The position numbers and the translations under genes are program-made. This document shows positions 17,019-25,385 of a stretch of DNA of 41,840 bases, one piece after another. The stretch is from JBCBST01 sp039819115 (lineage in GTDB: Bacteria > Bacteroidota > Rhodothermia > Balneolales > Balneolaceae): positions 1-41,840 of the forward strand of contig JBCBST010000013.1 in NCBI GenBank assembly GCA_039819115.1, read 5' to 3'. The notes beneath the pieces were generated by a model that was not told the DNA's origin, searched no databases, and saw nothing but the letters and a program-made list of their open reading frames with translations. Each line of letters starts with the position of its first letter. Position 1 is the first letter of the stretch.

Positions 17019-17600
17019 GTGAGCGAAGAACTTAAACATGAACTTGAAGGAGAAGAAATCCTTCAGGATACCAATACCGATTTCCAGGAAGACATCACTG
17101 AAACCGAAGAAGTACGGACTTCTGAGCAGGAAGCGGATACCCATGAGCAGCTTGTTGCTGACCTTAAAGCCGAAATAGCGGCATTAAAAGATGCTCAGCT
17201 CAGAAAAGTTGCAGAAATGGAAAATATGAGGAAACGTCTGCAGCGTGAACGGGTTCAGCTATTCGAAGATGCTAAAATTAAAGCTCTGGAAGATTTTCTG
17301 CCGATCAGTGAGGACCTGGTCAGGGCACTTTCAGCCGCAGAACACGTACACGTAGAAGAAGGGTTTCTGAATGGTGTGAAAATGGTTTCGGTAAAGTTTG
17401 AAGAAACGCTCACCAAGTATGGAGTAGAGCGTATCGAAGAAACCGGGGTGCCATTTAATGTAGATATACATGATGCTTTACTCAGGCAAGCCGCACTCGA
17501 TGAGAAAACCGGAAGTGATGTGGTACTTCAGGTCATTGAAAATGGATATAAAATTGGCGAGCGGGTTCTGAAGCACGCTAAAGTAATTGTAAGCGCTTGA
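17019..17600 (+). CDS. grpE: Nucleotide exchange factor GrpE
   Basis: A 193-residue DnaK cochaperone that releases ADP and so drives the DnaK cycle. The acidic N-terminus (1-40, rich in Glu/Asp/Thr) leads to a long dimerising helix (about 40-95, including LRKVAEMENMRKRLQRE), a four-helix region (EDFLPISEDLVRALS) and the C-terminal beta head (about 135-193) with GVERIEETGVPFNVDIHDALLR and the closing VIENGYKIGERVLKHAKVIVSA. Start is GTG; the next in-frame Met would cut into the helix. dnaJ follows after 9 nt. dnaK is not in the window. A strong terminator precedes it, so its promoter lies between 16921 and 17018. Confidence 0.96.
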   Translation: MSEELKHELEGEEILQDTNTDFQEDITETEEVRTSEQEADTHEQLVADLKAEIAALKDAQLRKVAEMENMRKRLQRERVQLFEDAKIKALEDFLPISEDLVRALSAAEHVHVEEGFLNGVKMVSVKFEETLTKYGVERIEETGVPFNVDIHDALLRQAALDEKTGSDVVLQVIENGYKIGERVLKHAKVIVSA

Positions 17601-17609
17601 GGCTGAACG

Positions 17610-18788
17610 ATGACTAACCGTGATTATTACGAAATTTTAGGAGTATCTAAGTCAGCCGACGATTCGGAGATTAAGAAAGCGTATCGTAAGATGGCTATGA
17701 AATTTCATCCCGATAGAAACAAAGGAGATGACGACGCTGAAAAGAAATTCAAGGAAGCATCAGAAGCTTATGAGGTGCTACGTGATCCCCAAAAGCGCGC
17801 GCGATACGATCAATTTGGTCATGCCGGAGTAAATGGACATGGCGGTTACGGTGGTGGCGGTGTGGATTTTGACGGAATGGGCTTTGAAGACATATTCAGC
17901 CGGTTTAGCGATATCTTCGGTGGCGGGATGTTTGGCGATGACATTTTTGGTGGTGGGGGTGGAGCGAGATCCCGCCGTCAGCGCCAGCCTGGGCAGCCAG
18001 GTTCTGATATGAAGCTTCGCATAAGCCTCACCCTTGAAGAAATCGCATTTGGTACAGAGAAGAAGCTGAAAATTAAAAAACAGCAGCAATGTGATCACTG
18101 TAAGGGTACGGGTGCAGAAACCGATTCCGATTTCGAAACCTGCTCAACCTGTAATGGAATGGGAGAGGTGCGCCAGATTTCTCGTACCATTCTGGGACAA
18201 ATGGTAAATGTTCAAACCTGTCCTACCTGTCAGGGTGACGGCCGCATCATCAAAAATAAGTGCCATAAATGTTCCGGTGAAGGCCGTATTAAGGGAGAAG
18301 AAACCGTTAAAATCAATATCCCATCCGGAGTTTCTAACGGTAATTACATCACGCTTAGAGGGCAGGGAAACGCCGGGCGCCGTGGCGGGCCTGCGGGTGA
18401 TTTAATTGTTCTGATTGAAGAGGAACAACACGAAGAGTTCAGCCGTGAGCAGAATAACATCTATTACGATCTGGTGCTCAGTATTCCGGACGCTATTCTC
18501 GGGACAGAAGTGAATGTGCCTACGCTGAAAGGGCGCGCAAAATTACGTATCGAACCGGGAACACAACCCGGCAAGCTGCTTCGCATGCGCGGTAAGGGAA
18601 TCATAGGACTTAACAATTCCGGTATAGGCGATCAGTTTGTCCGGGTCATGGTTTTTGTTCCAAAAGAGCTGAGTTCTGCAGAACAAACTGCTATTGAAGA
18701 CCTGAAGGATTCGAAAAATTTTGATCCTGAAAACCTCAGTGAAGAGGAAAAAGGCTTTTTCGATCGCATGAAAGATGCGTTCACCTGA
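17610..18788 (+). CDS. dnaJ: Chaperone protein DnaJ
   Basis: A 392-residue Hsp40 of the full type I layout. The J domain (about 4-70) has the HPD motif at 33-35 needed to stimulate DnaK ATPase. A Gly/Phe-rich linker (about 75-120) is followed by a zinc-finger region with four CxxCxGxG units (CDHCKGTG, CSTCNGMG, CPTCQGDG, CHKCSGEG). The C-terminal substrate-binding domain contains KINIPSGVSNGNYITLRGQGNAG and ends in an extended Glu-rich helix. It lies 9 nt after grpE, with GAGG overlapping the grpE stop as ribosome site, so the two are cotranslated. Length and motifs are normal. Confidence 0.97.
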   Translation: MTNRDYYEILGVSKSADDSEIKKAYRKMAMKFHPDRNKGDDDAEKKFKEASEAYEVLRDPQKRARYDQFGHAGVNGHGGYGGGGVDFDGMGFEDIFSRFSDIFGGGMFGDDIFGGGGGARSRRQRQPGQPGSDMKLRISLTLEEIAFGTEKKLKIKKQQQCDHCKGTGAETDSDFETCSTCNGMGEVRQISRTILGQMVNVQTCPTCQGDGRIIKNKCHKCSGEGRIKGEETVKINIPSGVSNGNYITLRGQGNAGRRGGPAGDLIVLIEEEQHEEFSREQNNIYYDLVLSIPDAILGTEVNVPTLKGRAKLRIEPGTQPGKLLRMRGKGIIGLNNSGIGDQFVRVMVFVPKELSSAEQTAIEDLKDSKNFDPENLSEEEKGFFDRMKDAFT

Positions 18789-19100
18789 TTAGAGGAGTGC
18801 AGCATCGATTTAGCGACGACGTACATTAAACGAACGTCGCGGTCGGTAAGGTAAATCTATAATCGGAAAGGAAGTCGTATAGCACGTACAGGTTTGTTTG
18901 CTCAAGCTGTCCGGCACTGACACAGGAATATGTTATACGCTGCTCTATGAAAGGGCGGGTCCAATCACTAAACGGAAGTCCACACCGTTGCTAATTCAAC
19001 GATGTATTGAAGGTGATCAAATAGAACACATTCTCTGCAACAATGGCAATACGTACCGATACGTTCTCTATGGCAGGTTTTAAACCTTTACCATCCAAAA
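18789..19100. other. 312-bp spacer with no supported gene
   Basis: The spacer lies between the stops of dnaJ (plus) and the YbjQ-like gene (minus). It holds one inverted repeat, CGACGT (18817-18822) with ACGTCG (18834-18839), without a following T run. It also holds a 61-codon frame from a TTG at 18898 that has no ribosome site, no recognisable motif and an unlikely composition. I see no tRNA-like or clear terminator structure. Confidence 0.5.
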
Positions 19101-19418
19101 CTATACTTCTACAGCAGTCCCACTTACCGAAACCATAAGCATGCTTCCGTTTGCCCCAATGGTCTCATAATCGATATCAATACCGATGATTGCATTTGCG
19201 CCAACGCGGCTCGCTTTATGTTCCATTTCAGCAAATGCGATTCGTCGCGCTTCCTGAAGTTCTTTTTCGTAAGCAGCTGAGCGACCTCCAACGATGTCGC
19301 GGATTCCGGCAAAGAAATCTTTAAAGATATTTGCTCCAAGTATAGCTTCTCCGGTTACAACACCTAAGTAGCGTTGAACATCCTTGCCTTCAAGATGATT
19401 GGTGGTAGTCATTACCAT
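19101..19418 (-). CDS. YbjQ/UPF0145-family protein
   Basis: A 105-residue protein matching the YbjQ (UPF0145, putative heavy-metal-binding) family over its whole length. It has the typical opening with GVVTGEAILGANIFKDFFAGIRDIVGGRSAAYE, the helix ELQEARRIAFAEMEHKASRVGANAIIGIDIDYETIG, and the closing strand MLMVSVSGTAVEV. Members form small ring-like oligomers; the biological role is not established and metal binding is only a database label. AAAGGA sits 7 nt before the ATG at 19416-19418. A Met two codons later is an alternative start. It is downstream of the RRM gene on the same strand, but a strong terminator separates them. Confidence 0.92.
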   Translation of the reverse strand: MVMTTTNHLEGKDVQRYLGVVTGEAILGANIFKDFFAGIRDIVGGRSAAYEKELQEARRIAFAEMEHKASRVGANAIIGIDIDYETIGANGSMLMVSVSGTAVEV

Positions 19419-19459
19419 GATGAATCCTTTTTTGTTATCAAGTGGCTTAAAATAAAAAA

Positions 19460-19480
19460 GCCTCCCAGAATTTGGGAGGC
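19460..19480 (-). terminator. Intrinsic terminator of the RRM gene
   Basis: GCCTCCCA (19460-19467), a 5-nt loop, TGGGAGGC (19473-19480). On the minus strand it is followed by TTTTTTATTT; the plus strand also has five T. It lies 24 nt beyond the RRM stop, and its 8-bp stem is extended by A-T pairs. Confidence 0.93.
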
Positions 19481-19504
19481 TTTTTCTCGAAAAAAGAAAA
19501 GCTC

Positions 19505-19771
19505 TTAATAGCGACGGCTAGATCGCTCTTCTCTTGGGCGTGCTTCGTTAACTTTAACTGCACGGCCATCAATTTCGGCTCCATCCAGTTGGTCGATTGC
19601 GGTACGGCCTTCATCATCATTGCTCATTTCAACAAAGGCGAAACCTTTTGACCGGCCGGTATCTTGAAAGCGGATAACTTTTGCTGAACTTACTGTTCCG
19701 TAAGCCTCGAAAACTTCCTGTAATTGTTCGTCAGAAATCCCATAGCTAAGATTTCCTACATAAATGTTCAT
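19505..19771 (-). CDS. Single-RRM RNA-binding protein
   Basis: An 88-residue protein that is almost entirely one RNA recognition motif. RNP2 is IYVGNL (3-8) and RNP1 is KGFAFVEM (about 43-50), each with the aromatic residues that stack on RNA bases. A short basic tail (RPREERSSRRY) follows, as in cyanobacterial and Bacteroidota Rbp proteins. Such proteins bind single-stranded RNA and are often induced by cold. The 114-nt gap before the GH97 stop gives room for its own promoter and leader, and a strong terminator follows, so it is probably monocistronic. Confidence 0.95.
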   Translation of the reverse strand: MNIYVGNLSYGISDEQLQEVFEAYGTVSSAKVIRFQDTGRSKGFAFVEMSNDDEGRTAIDQLDGAEIDGRAVKVNEARPREERSSRRY

Positions 19772-19885
19772 CGTATAAGAATTAGTTAGTGTTATGTTGG
19801 ACAGAAAATCTCAGCTCTATAGAAGAAAAATCGATAACTCGTCTCAAACAATTCAAAATACGCTTTTTTTAGCTGATGGCGAAAC

Positions 19886-21832
19886 TCAATTCTCAGGAGC
19901 AATATGAATGGCAAAGCCACCGGCCGGAGCTGATGATATATTCATAGTGCTCGTATTTGTTACCTCCAGGGTTCGTATGCGGTAATCTTCGGCAAATCGG
20001 TCGGCATTAAGGCCATCCTGGAAGACTGTGGCGGAATATCTGCCTTCTGGCAAAAAACTAAAATTTATGTAAAACTCTCTGTTCTCTTCGTTGGTGATAC
20101 CACCAATATAGAACGAATTACCATGCTGACGCGCAATAACAAGGTGTTCTCCGATGGTTGCAGATAGGGGGATGGTTCGATCCCACACGGTTGGGATCTG
20201 AGCAATAAAGCGAATGGTTTCCGCTTCGCGCTTATAGTTCGATGGTGAGTCGGCCAACATATGTAAAGGGCTTTCAAACACGATGAATTTCGCAACTTCG
20301 GCAGCCCGTGTTCCCATACTCATTGGACGGGCGAAAACCGATCTGAAATTCCCAGGTTGTGCATTTCGCATGGCACCCGGGGTGTAATCAATAGGGCCGG
20401 GTAGCATCCTGAAGAAGGGCATAGTGGTGTTATGAGTAGGCGTGATATCCCGACTCCACTTATTATGTTCTCCCCCTTTAACACCCTCACGGGTAATTAC
20501 GTTGGGAAATCGTTTACGAAGTCCGGTTGGTTTGTAACTACCATGAAAATTAACCAGTAGCTTACGCTTTGCTGCTTCGCGTGCAATGGTTTCATAATAA
20601 TCTACCATGGGTTGATCATCCCGATTCATGAAATCCACCTTAATACCAGCAGCACCCCACTCCTGAAACGTATCCAGGGCTATTTCGAGTTGACGATCCA
20701 GGGTTAACCAAACCACCCAGAGAATGATATCCACGTTTTTCTCTTTTCCATAGCGGATGATTTCCCGGACGTCAAAATCAGGGGAAAGATCGAGCAGGTC
20801 TTCGGTGTTTGACCAGCCTTCATCCAGAATTACGTATTCCAATCCGTATTCCGAAGCAAAGTCAATAAAGTATTTATAGGTATCGGTGTTTAAACCGGCC
20901 TTAAAAGGTACATCATATAAATTGGAGGCATTCCACCAGTCCCACGCCACCTTTCCGGGTTTAATCCAATCTGTATTGGGTAATTCATTGTCGTCGGCGA
21001 GTGCATAGACCAGTTCGTTATTGAGTAAGTCTTTATCCTTATCTGAATAGACGAACACACGCCAGGGGAACGAACGGGTACCTTGGGTTTTTGCAAGAAA
21101 TTCGCCCCGATCTGTCACCCGGATATGCCGGTCATTTTCCTGTTCTTCAGCTATAGGGTAAGAAGGGAAAGTGGCTTCCAGTTTTGATTCAGATTTATGA
21201 ATCCACAGCCCGGGGTAAGACCGCAAATTAGATTCAGTAACCACCAGCTTTTCCCCGGATGGATACCCAATGCCAAGGGGGAGACTAGCCAGTGCTTGTT
21301 CTGCAAGACTATCCGTATGAGTATGAATAAACAACTGCTCGTTGGAAGAAAAAAAACCGGGTTCCTGATGAAACCACAACTCATGATCCTGCGGAAGGTG
21401 AAGGCTCATTTGCTCATCTTCTACGACAACAGAGTCTGGAAATGTGGTTCGAAACTGGTAGGCAATACCGTCTTCAAATACTCGGATCGTCCATGAACCT
21501 TGTGTACACGCGGCGGTAAACTCATGGTAGGCGTACTCAATGAAGGCATTTTTAACCGGAGCTACAGGCTCATTACGCAATGTGCCTTCCGTATGACTAA
21601 ATGAAGGACAGTTATCTTGATTAAAAAGGGGGTTATGGGAATTGATTTCTATATCTGCAGATATAGAAATCAATTCCTTAGCCTGTTTATTCCGAACAGA
21701 GATGGTAAGCGCTGGATTAAAAGTGACAACGGCTTGCAGTGAGCCTTCCGGCGATGGAATAGTAACCGGTTGAGCTTCAATCCATTGGGGATACAGTAAG
21801 CTGACGAGAAAGGATAATAAGATGAGTCTCAT
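19886..21832 (-). CDS. GH97 family glycoside hydrolase, probably of the retaining subgroup
   Basis: A 648-residue exported glycosidase: signal peptide (about 1-20, IEAQ), N-terminal beta-sandwich (about 25-285), central TIM barrel (about 290-540) and C-terminal beta domain. GH97 signatures include VAWDWWNASN, YVILDEGWS, GIKVDFMNRDDQ, NFHGSYKPTG, TREGVKGGEH and AADSPSNY-like LADSPSNY. D400 of KVDFM and E455 of GGEH are 55 residues apart, the spacing I recall for the nucleophile (D415) and acid/base (E470) of the retaining alpha-galactosidase BtGal97a. Where SusB has its catalytic base E508, this protein seems to have Gly (G431). A retaining alpha-galactosidase-like enzyme is therefore likelier than a SusB alpha-glucosidase. 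The ATG is 4 nt after the purE stop, so it rides on the purKE transcript. A perfect 40-bp palindrome lies in its 5' coding region. Confidence 0.9.
   Translation of the reverse strand: MRLILLSFLVSLLYPQWIEAQPVTIPSPEGSLQAVVTFNPALTISVRNKQAKELISISADIEINSHNPLFNQDNCPSFSHTEGTLRNEPVAPVKNAFIEYAYHEFTAACTQGSWTIRVFEDGIAYQFRTTFPDSVVVEDEQMSLHLPQDHELWFHQEPGFFSSNEQLFIHTHTDSLAEQALASLPLGIGYPSGEKLVVTESNLRSYPGLWIHKSESKLEATFPSYPIAEEQENDRHIRVTDRGEFLAKTQGTRSFPWRVFVYSDKDKDLLNNELVYALADDNELPNTDWIKPGKVAWDWWNASNLYDVPFKAGLNTDTYKYFIDFASEYGLEYVILDEGWSNTEDLLDLSPDFDVREIIRYGKEKNVDIILWVVWLTLDRQLEIALDTFQEWGAAGIKVDFMNRDDQPMVDYYETIAREAAKRKLLVNFHGSYKPTGLRKRFPNVITREGVKGGEHNKWSRDITPTHNTTMPFFRMLPGPIDYTPGAMRNAQPGNFRSVFARPMSMGTRAAEVAKFIVFESPLHMLADSPSNYKREAETIRFIAQIPTVWDRTIPLSATIGEHLVIARQHGNSFYIGGITNEENREFYINFSFLPEGRYSATVFQDGLNADRFAEDYRIRTLEVTNTSTMNISSAPAGGFAIHIAPEN
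21638..21677. repeat. Perfect 40-bp palindrome inside the GH97 gene
   Basis: The left arm GGAATTGATTTCTATATCTG (21638-21657) is followed with no spacer by its exact reverse complement (21658-21677). The centre is CTGCAG and the symmetry breaks at the next base on each side. It encodes residues about 53-65 of the GH97 protein (ELISISADIEINS), in frame. In mRNA it would fold into a near-perfect 18-20-bp hairpin about 155-195 nt after the start codon. It is not a terminator, since no T run follows on the coding strand. Confidence 0.97.
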
Positions 21833-21836
21833 ATCC

Positions 21837-22325
21837 TTACAGAAGGTTGGCTGTTTTTTGCCTGGAGAGCTCCGCTAGTTTTGAGTGATAATCAGTAAGA
21901 CGTTTTTCCAGGGCTGAATCCGTCATAGCAAGCATGCGAATGGCCAGTAAGCCGGCATTTTGTGCTTTTCCTATCGCTACAGTTGCCACAGGTATTCCAT
22001 TCGGCATTTGGACAATGGAATATAAACTGTCCACTCCCCCTAGAGCAGAAGTTTGGATGGGTACCCCAATAACGGGCAAGGTGGTGTAACTGGCAAGCAT
22101 ACCCGGAAGATGAGCAGCCCCTCCTGCACCAGCAATAATAATCTGTAGTCCGTTATTTCGTGCCTCTCTCCCATATTCTGCCATGTCATCCGGAGTACGG
22201 TGCGCAGACACTACACGTTGTTCAAAAGGAACATCAAATTCAGTCAGGATGTCGGCCGCTTGTTTCATTGTTGACCAATCGCTATCACTGCCCATAACCA
22301 GGCCAACAAGGGGAGAGGTACTCAT
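21837..22325 (-). CDS. purE: N5-carboxyaminoimidazole ribonucleotide mutase (PurE, class I)
   Basis: A 162-residue enzyme that converts N5-CAIR to CAIR in purine synthesis. Motifs: GSDSDWSTMKQAADILTEF (phosphate binding), VVSAHRTPD (catalytic His), GAGGAAHLPGM and VIGVPIQTSALGG. The adjacent purK shows it is the class I enzyme that uses N5-CAIR. Its ATG overlaps the purK stop (ATGA at 22322-22325), so translation is coupled. The GH97 gene begins 4 nt after its stop. Confidence 0.97.
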   Translation of the reverse strand: MSTSPLVGLVMGSDSDWSTMKQAADILTEFDVPFEQRVVSAHRTPDDMAEYGREARNNGLQIIIAGAGGAAHLPGMLASYTTLPVIGVPIQTSALGGVDSLYSIVQMPNGIPVATVAIGKAQNAGLLAIRMLAMTDSALEKRLTDYHSKLAELSRQKTANLL

Positions 22326-23476
22326 ATATGGATGGTTTTTGTAAGCTCTAACGCCTGAGAATACGCTTCTTTCAGATTATCTCCTAACAAGGTAAAGTGT
22401 CCCATTTTCCTACCGGGTTTGCTTTGAAGTTTTCCATAGATATGAAGATGTCCATCACGGGCGGCCAGCGACGAGGTCATATGATCTACTTGTGCATCGC
22501 GCTTATGTGTACCCAATAGGTTAATCATTACGGCAGCAGGTTGTACCAGCTCAGCTGAACCCAGAGGTAGGCCCATTACTGCTCGTACATGATTTTCAAA
22601 TTGAGAAGTTACGCATCCTTCAATGGTGTAATGACCCGAGTTATGAGGTCGCGGTGCAGATTCATTTAAGAGCACTTCTCCGTTTTTGGTAAGAAAAAAC
22701 TCATAGGCGAAGATCCCTTTTCCATCAATGGCTTCTGTTGCCGTTATGGCAAGTTCCCGTACTTTCTTCGCGATGTCATCACCAATAGTGGCCGGTGCAA
22801 GAACTGCAACACAGATATGGTTTTCCTGGATGGTTTCAACCACGGGGTAAGCAACTGTTCCTGTCTCGTTTCGTGCAATCTGAACAGCCAACTCTTTCTC
22901 AAACTCAACAAAGGCCTCTGCCAGTATTTCTCTTCCATCATTGCCACCCAATTGATTAAAGGCCTGAAGGGCTTCGTCAGGATTGTGTACGGTTTTGTTT
23001 CCGTATCCGTCATACCCACCTTTTGAAGATTTCAGCAAGTAAGGCCATCCATGCAGATCCCCAAAATCATTCATGTCCAATTTGGATGTTACCAGTTTAT
23101 AAGGTGTAACCGGTATGCCTGCTTTCTCAAAGGTTTGTTTTTCAATGAGTTTATTCTCGATCAGTGCGAACGTTTCTGGTGTAGGGTAAATAGCGGTACC
23201 CGATTGTTCACGAACATTGATGAGGATGTCTGTTCCAATAAACTCATTCTCCAGTGTAACCAAATCACAGGTGGAAGCAAATTCAACCATGTCATCTGCT
23301 TTTTCGAAACTTCCCATATAGGAAAACGGAGTCATGAAATCGAGTGGTTCATCCTCTTTATGATCAGAAAAAGAGGCGATTTTAATTCCAAATTGAAACG
23401 CCTGCAGCGCGCTCATGCGGGCAAGTTGCCCGGCGCCTAAGAATCCAAGTTTGTAATTGGCTTTTAATGAAGTCAT
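22322..23476 (-). CDS. purK: N5-carboxyaminoimidazole ribonucleotide synthase (PurK)
   Basis: A 384-residue ATP-grasp enzyme that makes N5-CAIR from AIR, bicarbonate and ATP, supplying PurE. The N-terminus LGFLGAGQLARMSALQAFQFG is the PurK nucleotide-like fold signature. LENEF, YLLKSSKGGYDGYGNK (ATP-grasp lysines), FEKELAVQIARN, and FAYEFFLTKNGEVLLNESAPRPHNSGHYTIEG (metal and ATP ligands) follow in order. It is first in the purK-purE-GH97 operon, divergent from the amidotransferase gene across a 99-bp spacer that must contain both promoters. Confidence 0.97.
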   Translation of the reverse strand: MTSLKANYKLGFLGAGQLARMSALQAFQFGIKIASFSDHKEDEPLDFMTPFSYMGSFEKADDMVEFASTCDLVTLENEFIGTDILINVREQSGTAIYPTPETFALIENKLIEKQTFEKAGIPVTPYKLVTSKLDMNDFGDLHGWPYLLKSSKGGYDGYGNKTVHNPDEALQAFNQLGGNDGREILAEAFVEFEKELAVQIARNETGTVAYPVVETIQENHICVAVLAPATIGDDIAKKVRELAITATEAIDGKGIFAYEFFLTKNGEVLLNESAPRPHNSGHYTIEGCVTSQFENHVRAVMGLPLGSAELVQPAAVMINLLGTHKRDAQVDHMTSSLAARDGHLHIYGKLQSKPGRKMGHFTLLGDNLKEAYSQALELTKTIHI

Positions 23477-23575
23477 AGCATATTCTTGAAAGTGTAAACA
23501 GCCTTAAATATACGATAAAGGGTAATTTCCGTAGTTGAATTATTCTATCATTTTTAGATTTCTTACAAATAAATA

Positions 23576-24274
23576 ATGACCATTCACTATTTGCAGCACG
23601 TTCCCTTTGAAGGATTGAGTCACATTCAAACCTGGGGCACTGAACGAGGGGTTATCTTCACCGGTACACACCTTTTCAGTCAGGATTCTTTTCCGGAGGT
23701 AGACGCGATTGACGGACTGATCATATTAGGAGGGCCGATGGGGGTGTACCAGGAAAAAGAATACCCGTGGATGGAAACAGAAAAAGAGTTTATTCGCGCT
23801 ATAATCCATGCAGGGAAGCCTGTTCTGGGTATCTGCCTGGGTGCTCAACTGATTGCAGCAGTGTTGGGTGGAGAGGTATATCCACATGCAAGAAAGGAAA
23901 TCGGATGGTATCCCATCGAACCTGCTTCATCAACCACGCTATTACCTATCCCTTGCGGAACCACCGTTTTACATTGGCATGGAGATACCTTCGATTTACC
24001 AGAACACGCCAGACTGCTTGCCCGATCAGAAGCCTGCGAACACCAGGCATTCATGGTTGAGGAGCATGTACTTGGGATTCAGTTTCATTTAGAAGTAGAC
24101 GAACACCAGCTGAACGAAATGATTGAGCATGAGCATCTCATCAAAGACATATGGGTTATGGAGGAGGATGAGCTGTTGCAGGGGTTATCAGCACATGCAT
24201 CTGCCAATAGAAAAATACTGGATGAAATGCTCGACCAGTTCTTTGTACCTTCATTCCGATCAGCACACGAATAA
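23576..24274 (+). CDS. Class I glutamine amidotransferase-like protein
   Basis: A 232-residue protein of the GMP-synthase-glutaminase-like (GATase1) family. The oxyanion strand ILGGPMGVY, nucleophile elbow GICLGAQ with C87, and the His/Glu of IQFHLEV (H171, E173) make a complete Cys-His-Glu triad. There is no attached synthetase domain, so the acceptor of ammonia is unknown. Stand-alone members often hydrolyse small gamma-glutamyl compounds or act in unknown amide transfers. The gene starts without a visible ribosome site and is 11 nt before prfA, so they are probably cotranscribed. It diverges from purK, but an enzymatic link with purine synthesis is not shown. Confidence 0.88.
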   Translation: MTIHYLQHVPFEGLSHIQTWGTERGVIFTGTHLFSQDSFPEVDAIDGLIILGGPMGVYQEKEYPWMETEKEFIRAIIHAGKPVLGICLGAQLIAAVLGGEVYPHARKEIGWYPIEPASSTTLLPIPCGTTVLHWHGDTFDLPEHARLLARSEACEHQAFMVEEHVLGIQFHLEVDEHQLNEMIEHEHLIKDIWVMEEDELLQGLSAHASANRKILDEMLDQFFVPSFRSAHE

Positions 24275-24285
24275 TTGCATCCTGA

Positions 24286-25365
24286 ATGGATATTGAAGTA
24301 AAACTAAAACAGGTAAAAGCTCGGTTTGAGGAAATCACAACGGCTATGAGCGACCCATCGGTGTACGATGATCCCGCCCGGTACTCTGAACTGACTAAAG
24401 AACATAGTGAGTTAAAAGAATTAGTCGAAGATTTTGACGCATGGAACGACCTAAACAGCCGCTTTTCAGGTAATTCTGAATTAATCGAGATGGATGAAGA
24501 CCCGGAGATTACAGAAATGGCGCAGCTGGAAAACACAGAAATTCAGGAAGAATTGATGAAACTGGAAGAAGAGATCAAGATGAAATTGATCCCTAAAGAT
24601 CCGGAAGATTCCAAAAATGCGATTATTGAGATAAGAGCGGGAACCGGAGGAGATGAAGCAGCCATATTTGCGGGAGACTTATTTGACATGTACCGGCGGT
24701 TTTCTGATGGCCAGGGCTGGAAACTGAGTCTGTTGAGCCTTAACGAATCCGAAAAGGGAGGATATAAGGAAATCTCGTTTTCTCTGGAAGGGAGTGAAGT
24801 ATTTGGCAAAATGAAGTACGAAAGTGGGGTACACAGAGTACAGCGGGTACCTGCAACCGAGAGTCAGGGGAGGGTGCATACGTCTGCTGCTACCGTAGCT
24901 ATTCTGCCCGAAGTAGAAGAAGTAGATGTGGAAATTAATCCTGCAGATTTAAGGGTCGACACATTCAGAGCAAGCGGTGCAGGTGGGCAACACGTGAACA
25001 AGACCGATTCTGCTATTCGCATTACACACGAACCAACCGGGATTGTTGTGGAATGCCAGGAAGAGCGGTCTCAGCATCAGAATAAGGAGCGTGCAATGAC
25101 CATGTTACGGGCAAAAATGTACGATATCGAACTCGAAAAGAAGCAATCTGCCCGGGCTGCTGAACGCAAAAGCCAGGTATCAACCGGTGACAGATCTGCT
25201 AAAATCAGAACGTACAACTATCCACAGGGCAGGCTAACCGATCATCGGATAAATCTCACCCTGTATAACCTGGATTCCATTATGAAAGGGGATATCGAAG
25301 ATGTGATTAAAGCTTTGCGCGTTCAGGATAACCTCGAACGCATGAATGAAATGGCGGAAGGATAA
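24286..25365 (+). CDS. prfA: Peptide chain release factor 1
   Basis: A 359-residue factor that ends translation at UAA and UAG. The codon-recognition tripeptide P189-A190-T191 (in RVPATESQGRVHTSA) identifies RF1 rather than RF2, which has SPF. The GGQ motif at 233-235 (GAGGQHVNKTDSAIRITH) places Gln for peptidyl-tRNA hydrolysis. The N-terminal coiled coil and the C-terminal RTYNYPQGRLTDHRI segment are normal. It is 11 nt after the amidotransferase gene, and a bidirectional terminator lies between its end and pckA. The methyltransferase gene prmC, a frequent neighbour, is not present. Confidence 0.98.
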   Translation: MDIEVKLKQVKARFEEITTAMSDPSVYDDPARYSELTKEHSELKELVEDFDAWNDLNSRFSGNSELIEMDEDPEITEMAQLENTEIQEELMKLEEEIKMKLIPKDPEDSKNAIIEIRAGTGGDEAAIFAGDLFDMYRRFSDGQGWKLSLLSLNESEKGGYKEISFSLEGSEVFGKMKYESGVHRVQRVPATESQGRVHTSAATVAILPEVEEVDVEINPADLRVDTFRASGAGGQHVNKTDSAIRITHEPTGIVVECQEERSQHQNKERAMTMLRAKMYDIELEKKQSARAAERKSQVSTGDRSAKIRTYNYPQGRLTDHRINLTLYNLDSIMKGDIEDVIKALRVQDNLERMNEMAEG

Positions 25366-25385
25366 TTCGAACAGGATAACACAAA

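Noticed and set aside
18898..19083. 61-codon frame starting at TTG after dnaJ
   Set aside because: No ribosome site, no motif, unlikely composition.
19886..21832. Naming the GH97 gene susB
   Set aside because: The SusB catalytic base position appears to be Gly, no susCD genes are nearby, and the active site fits the retaining subgroup better.
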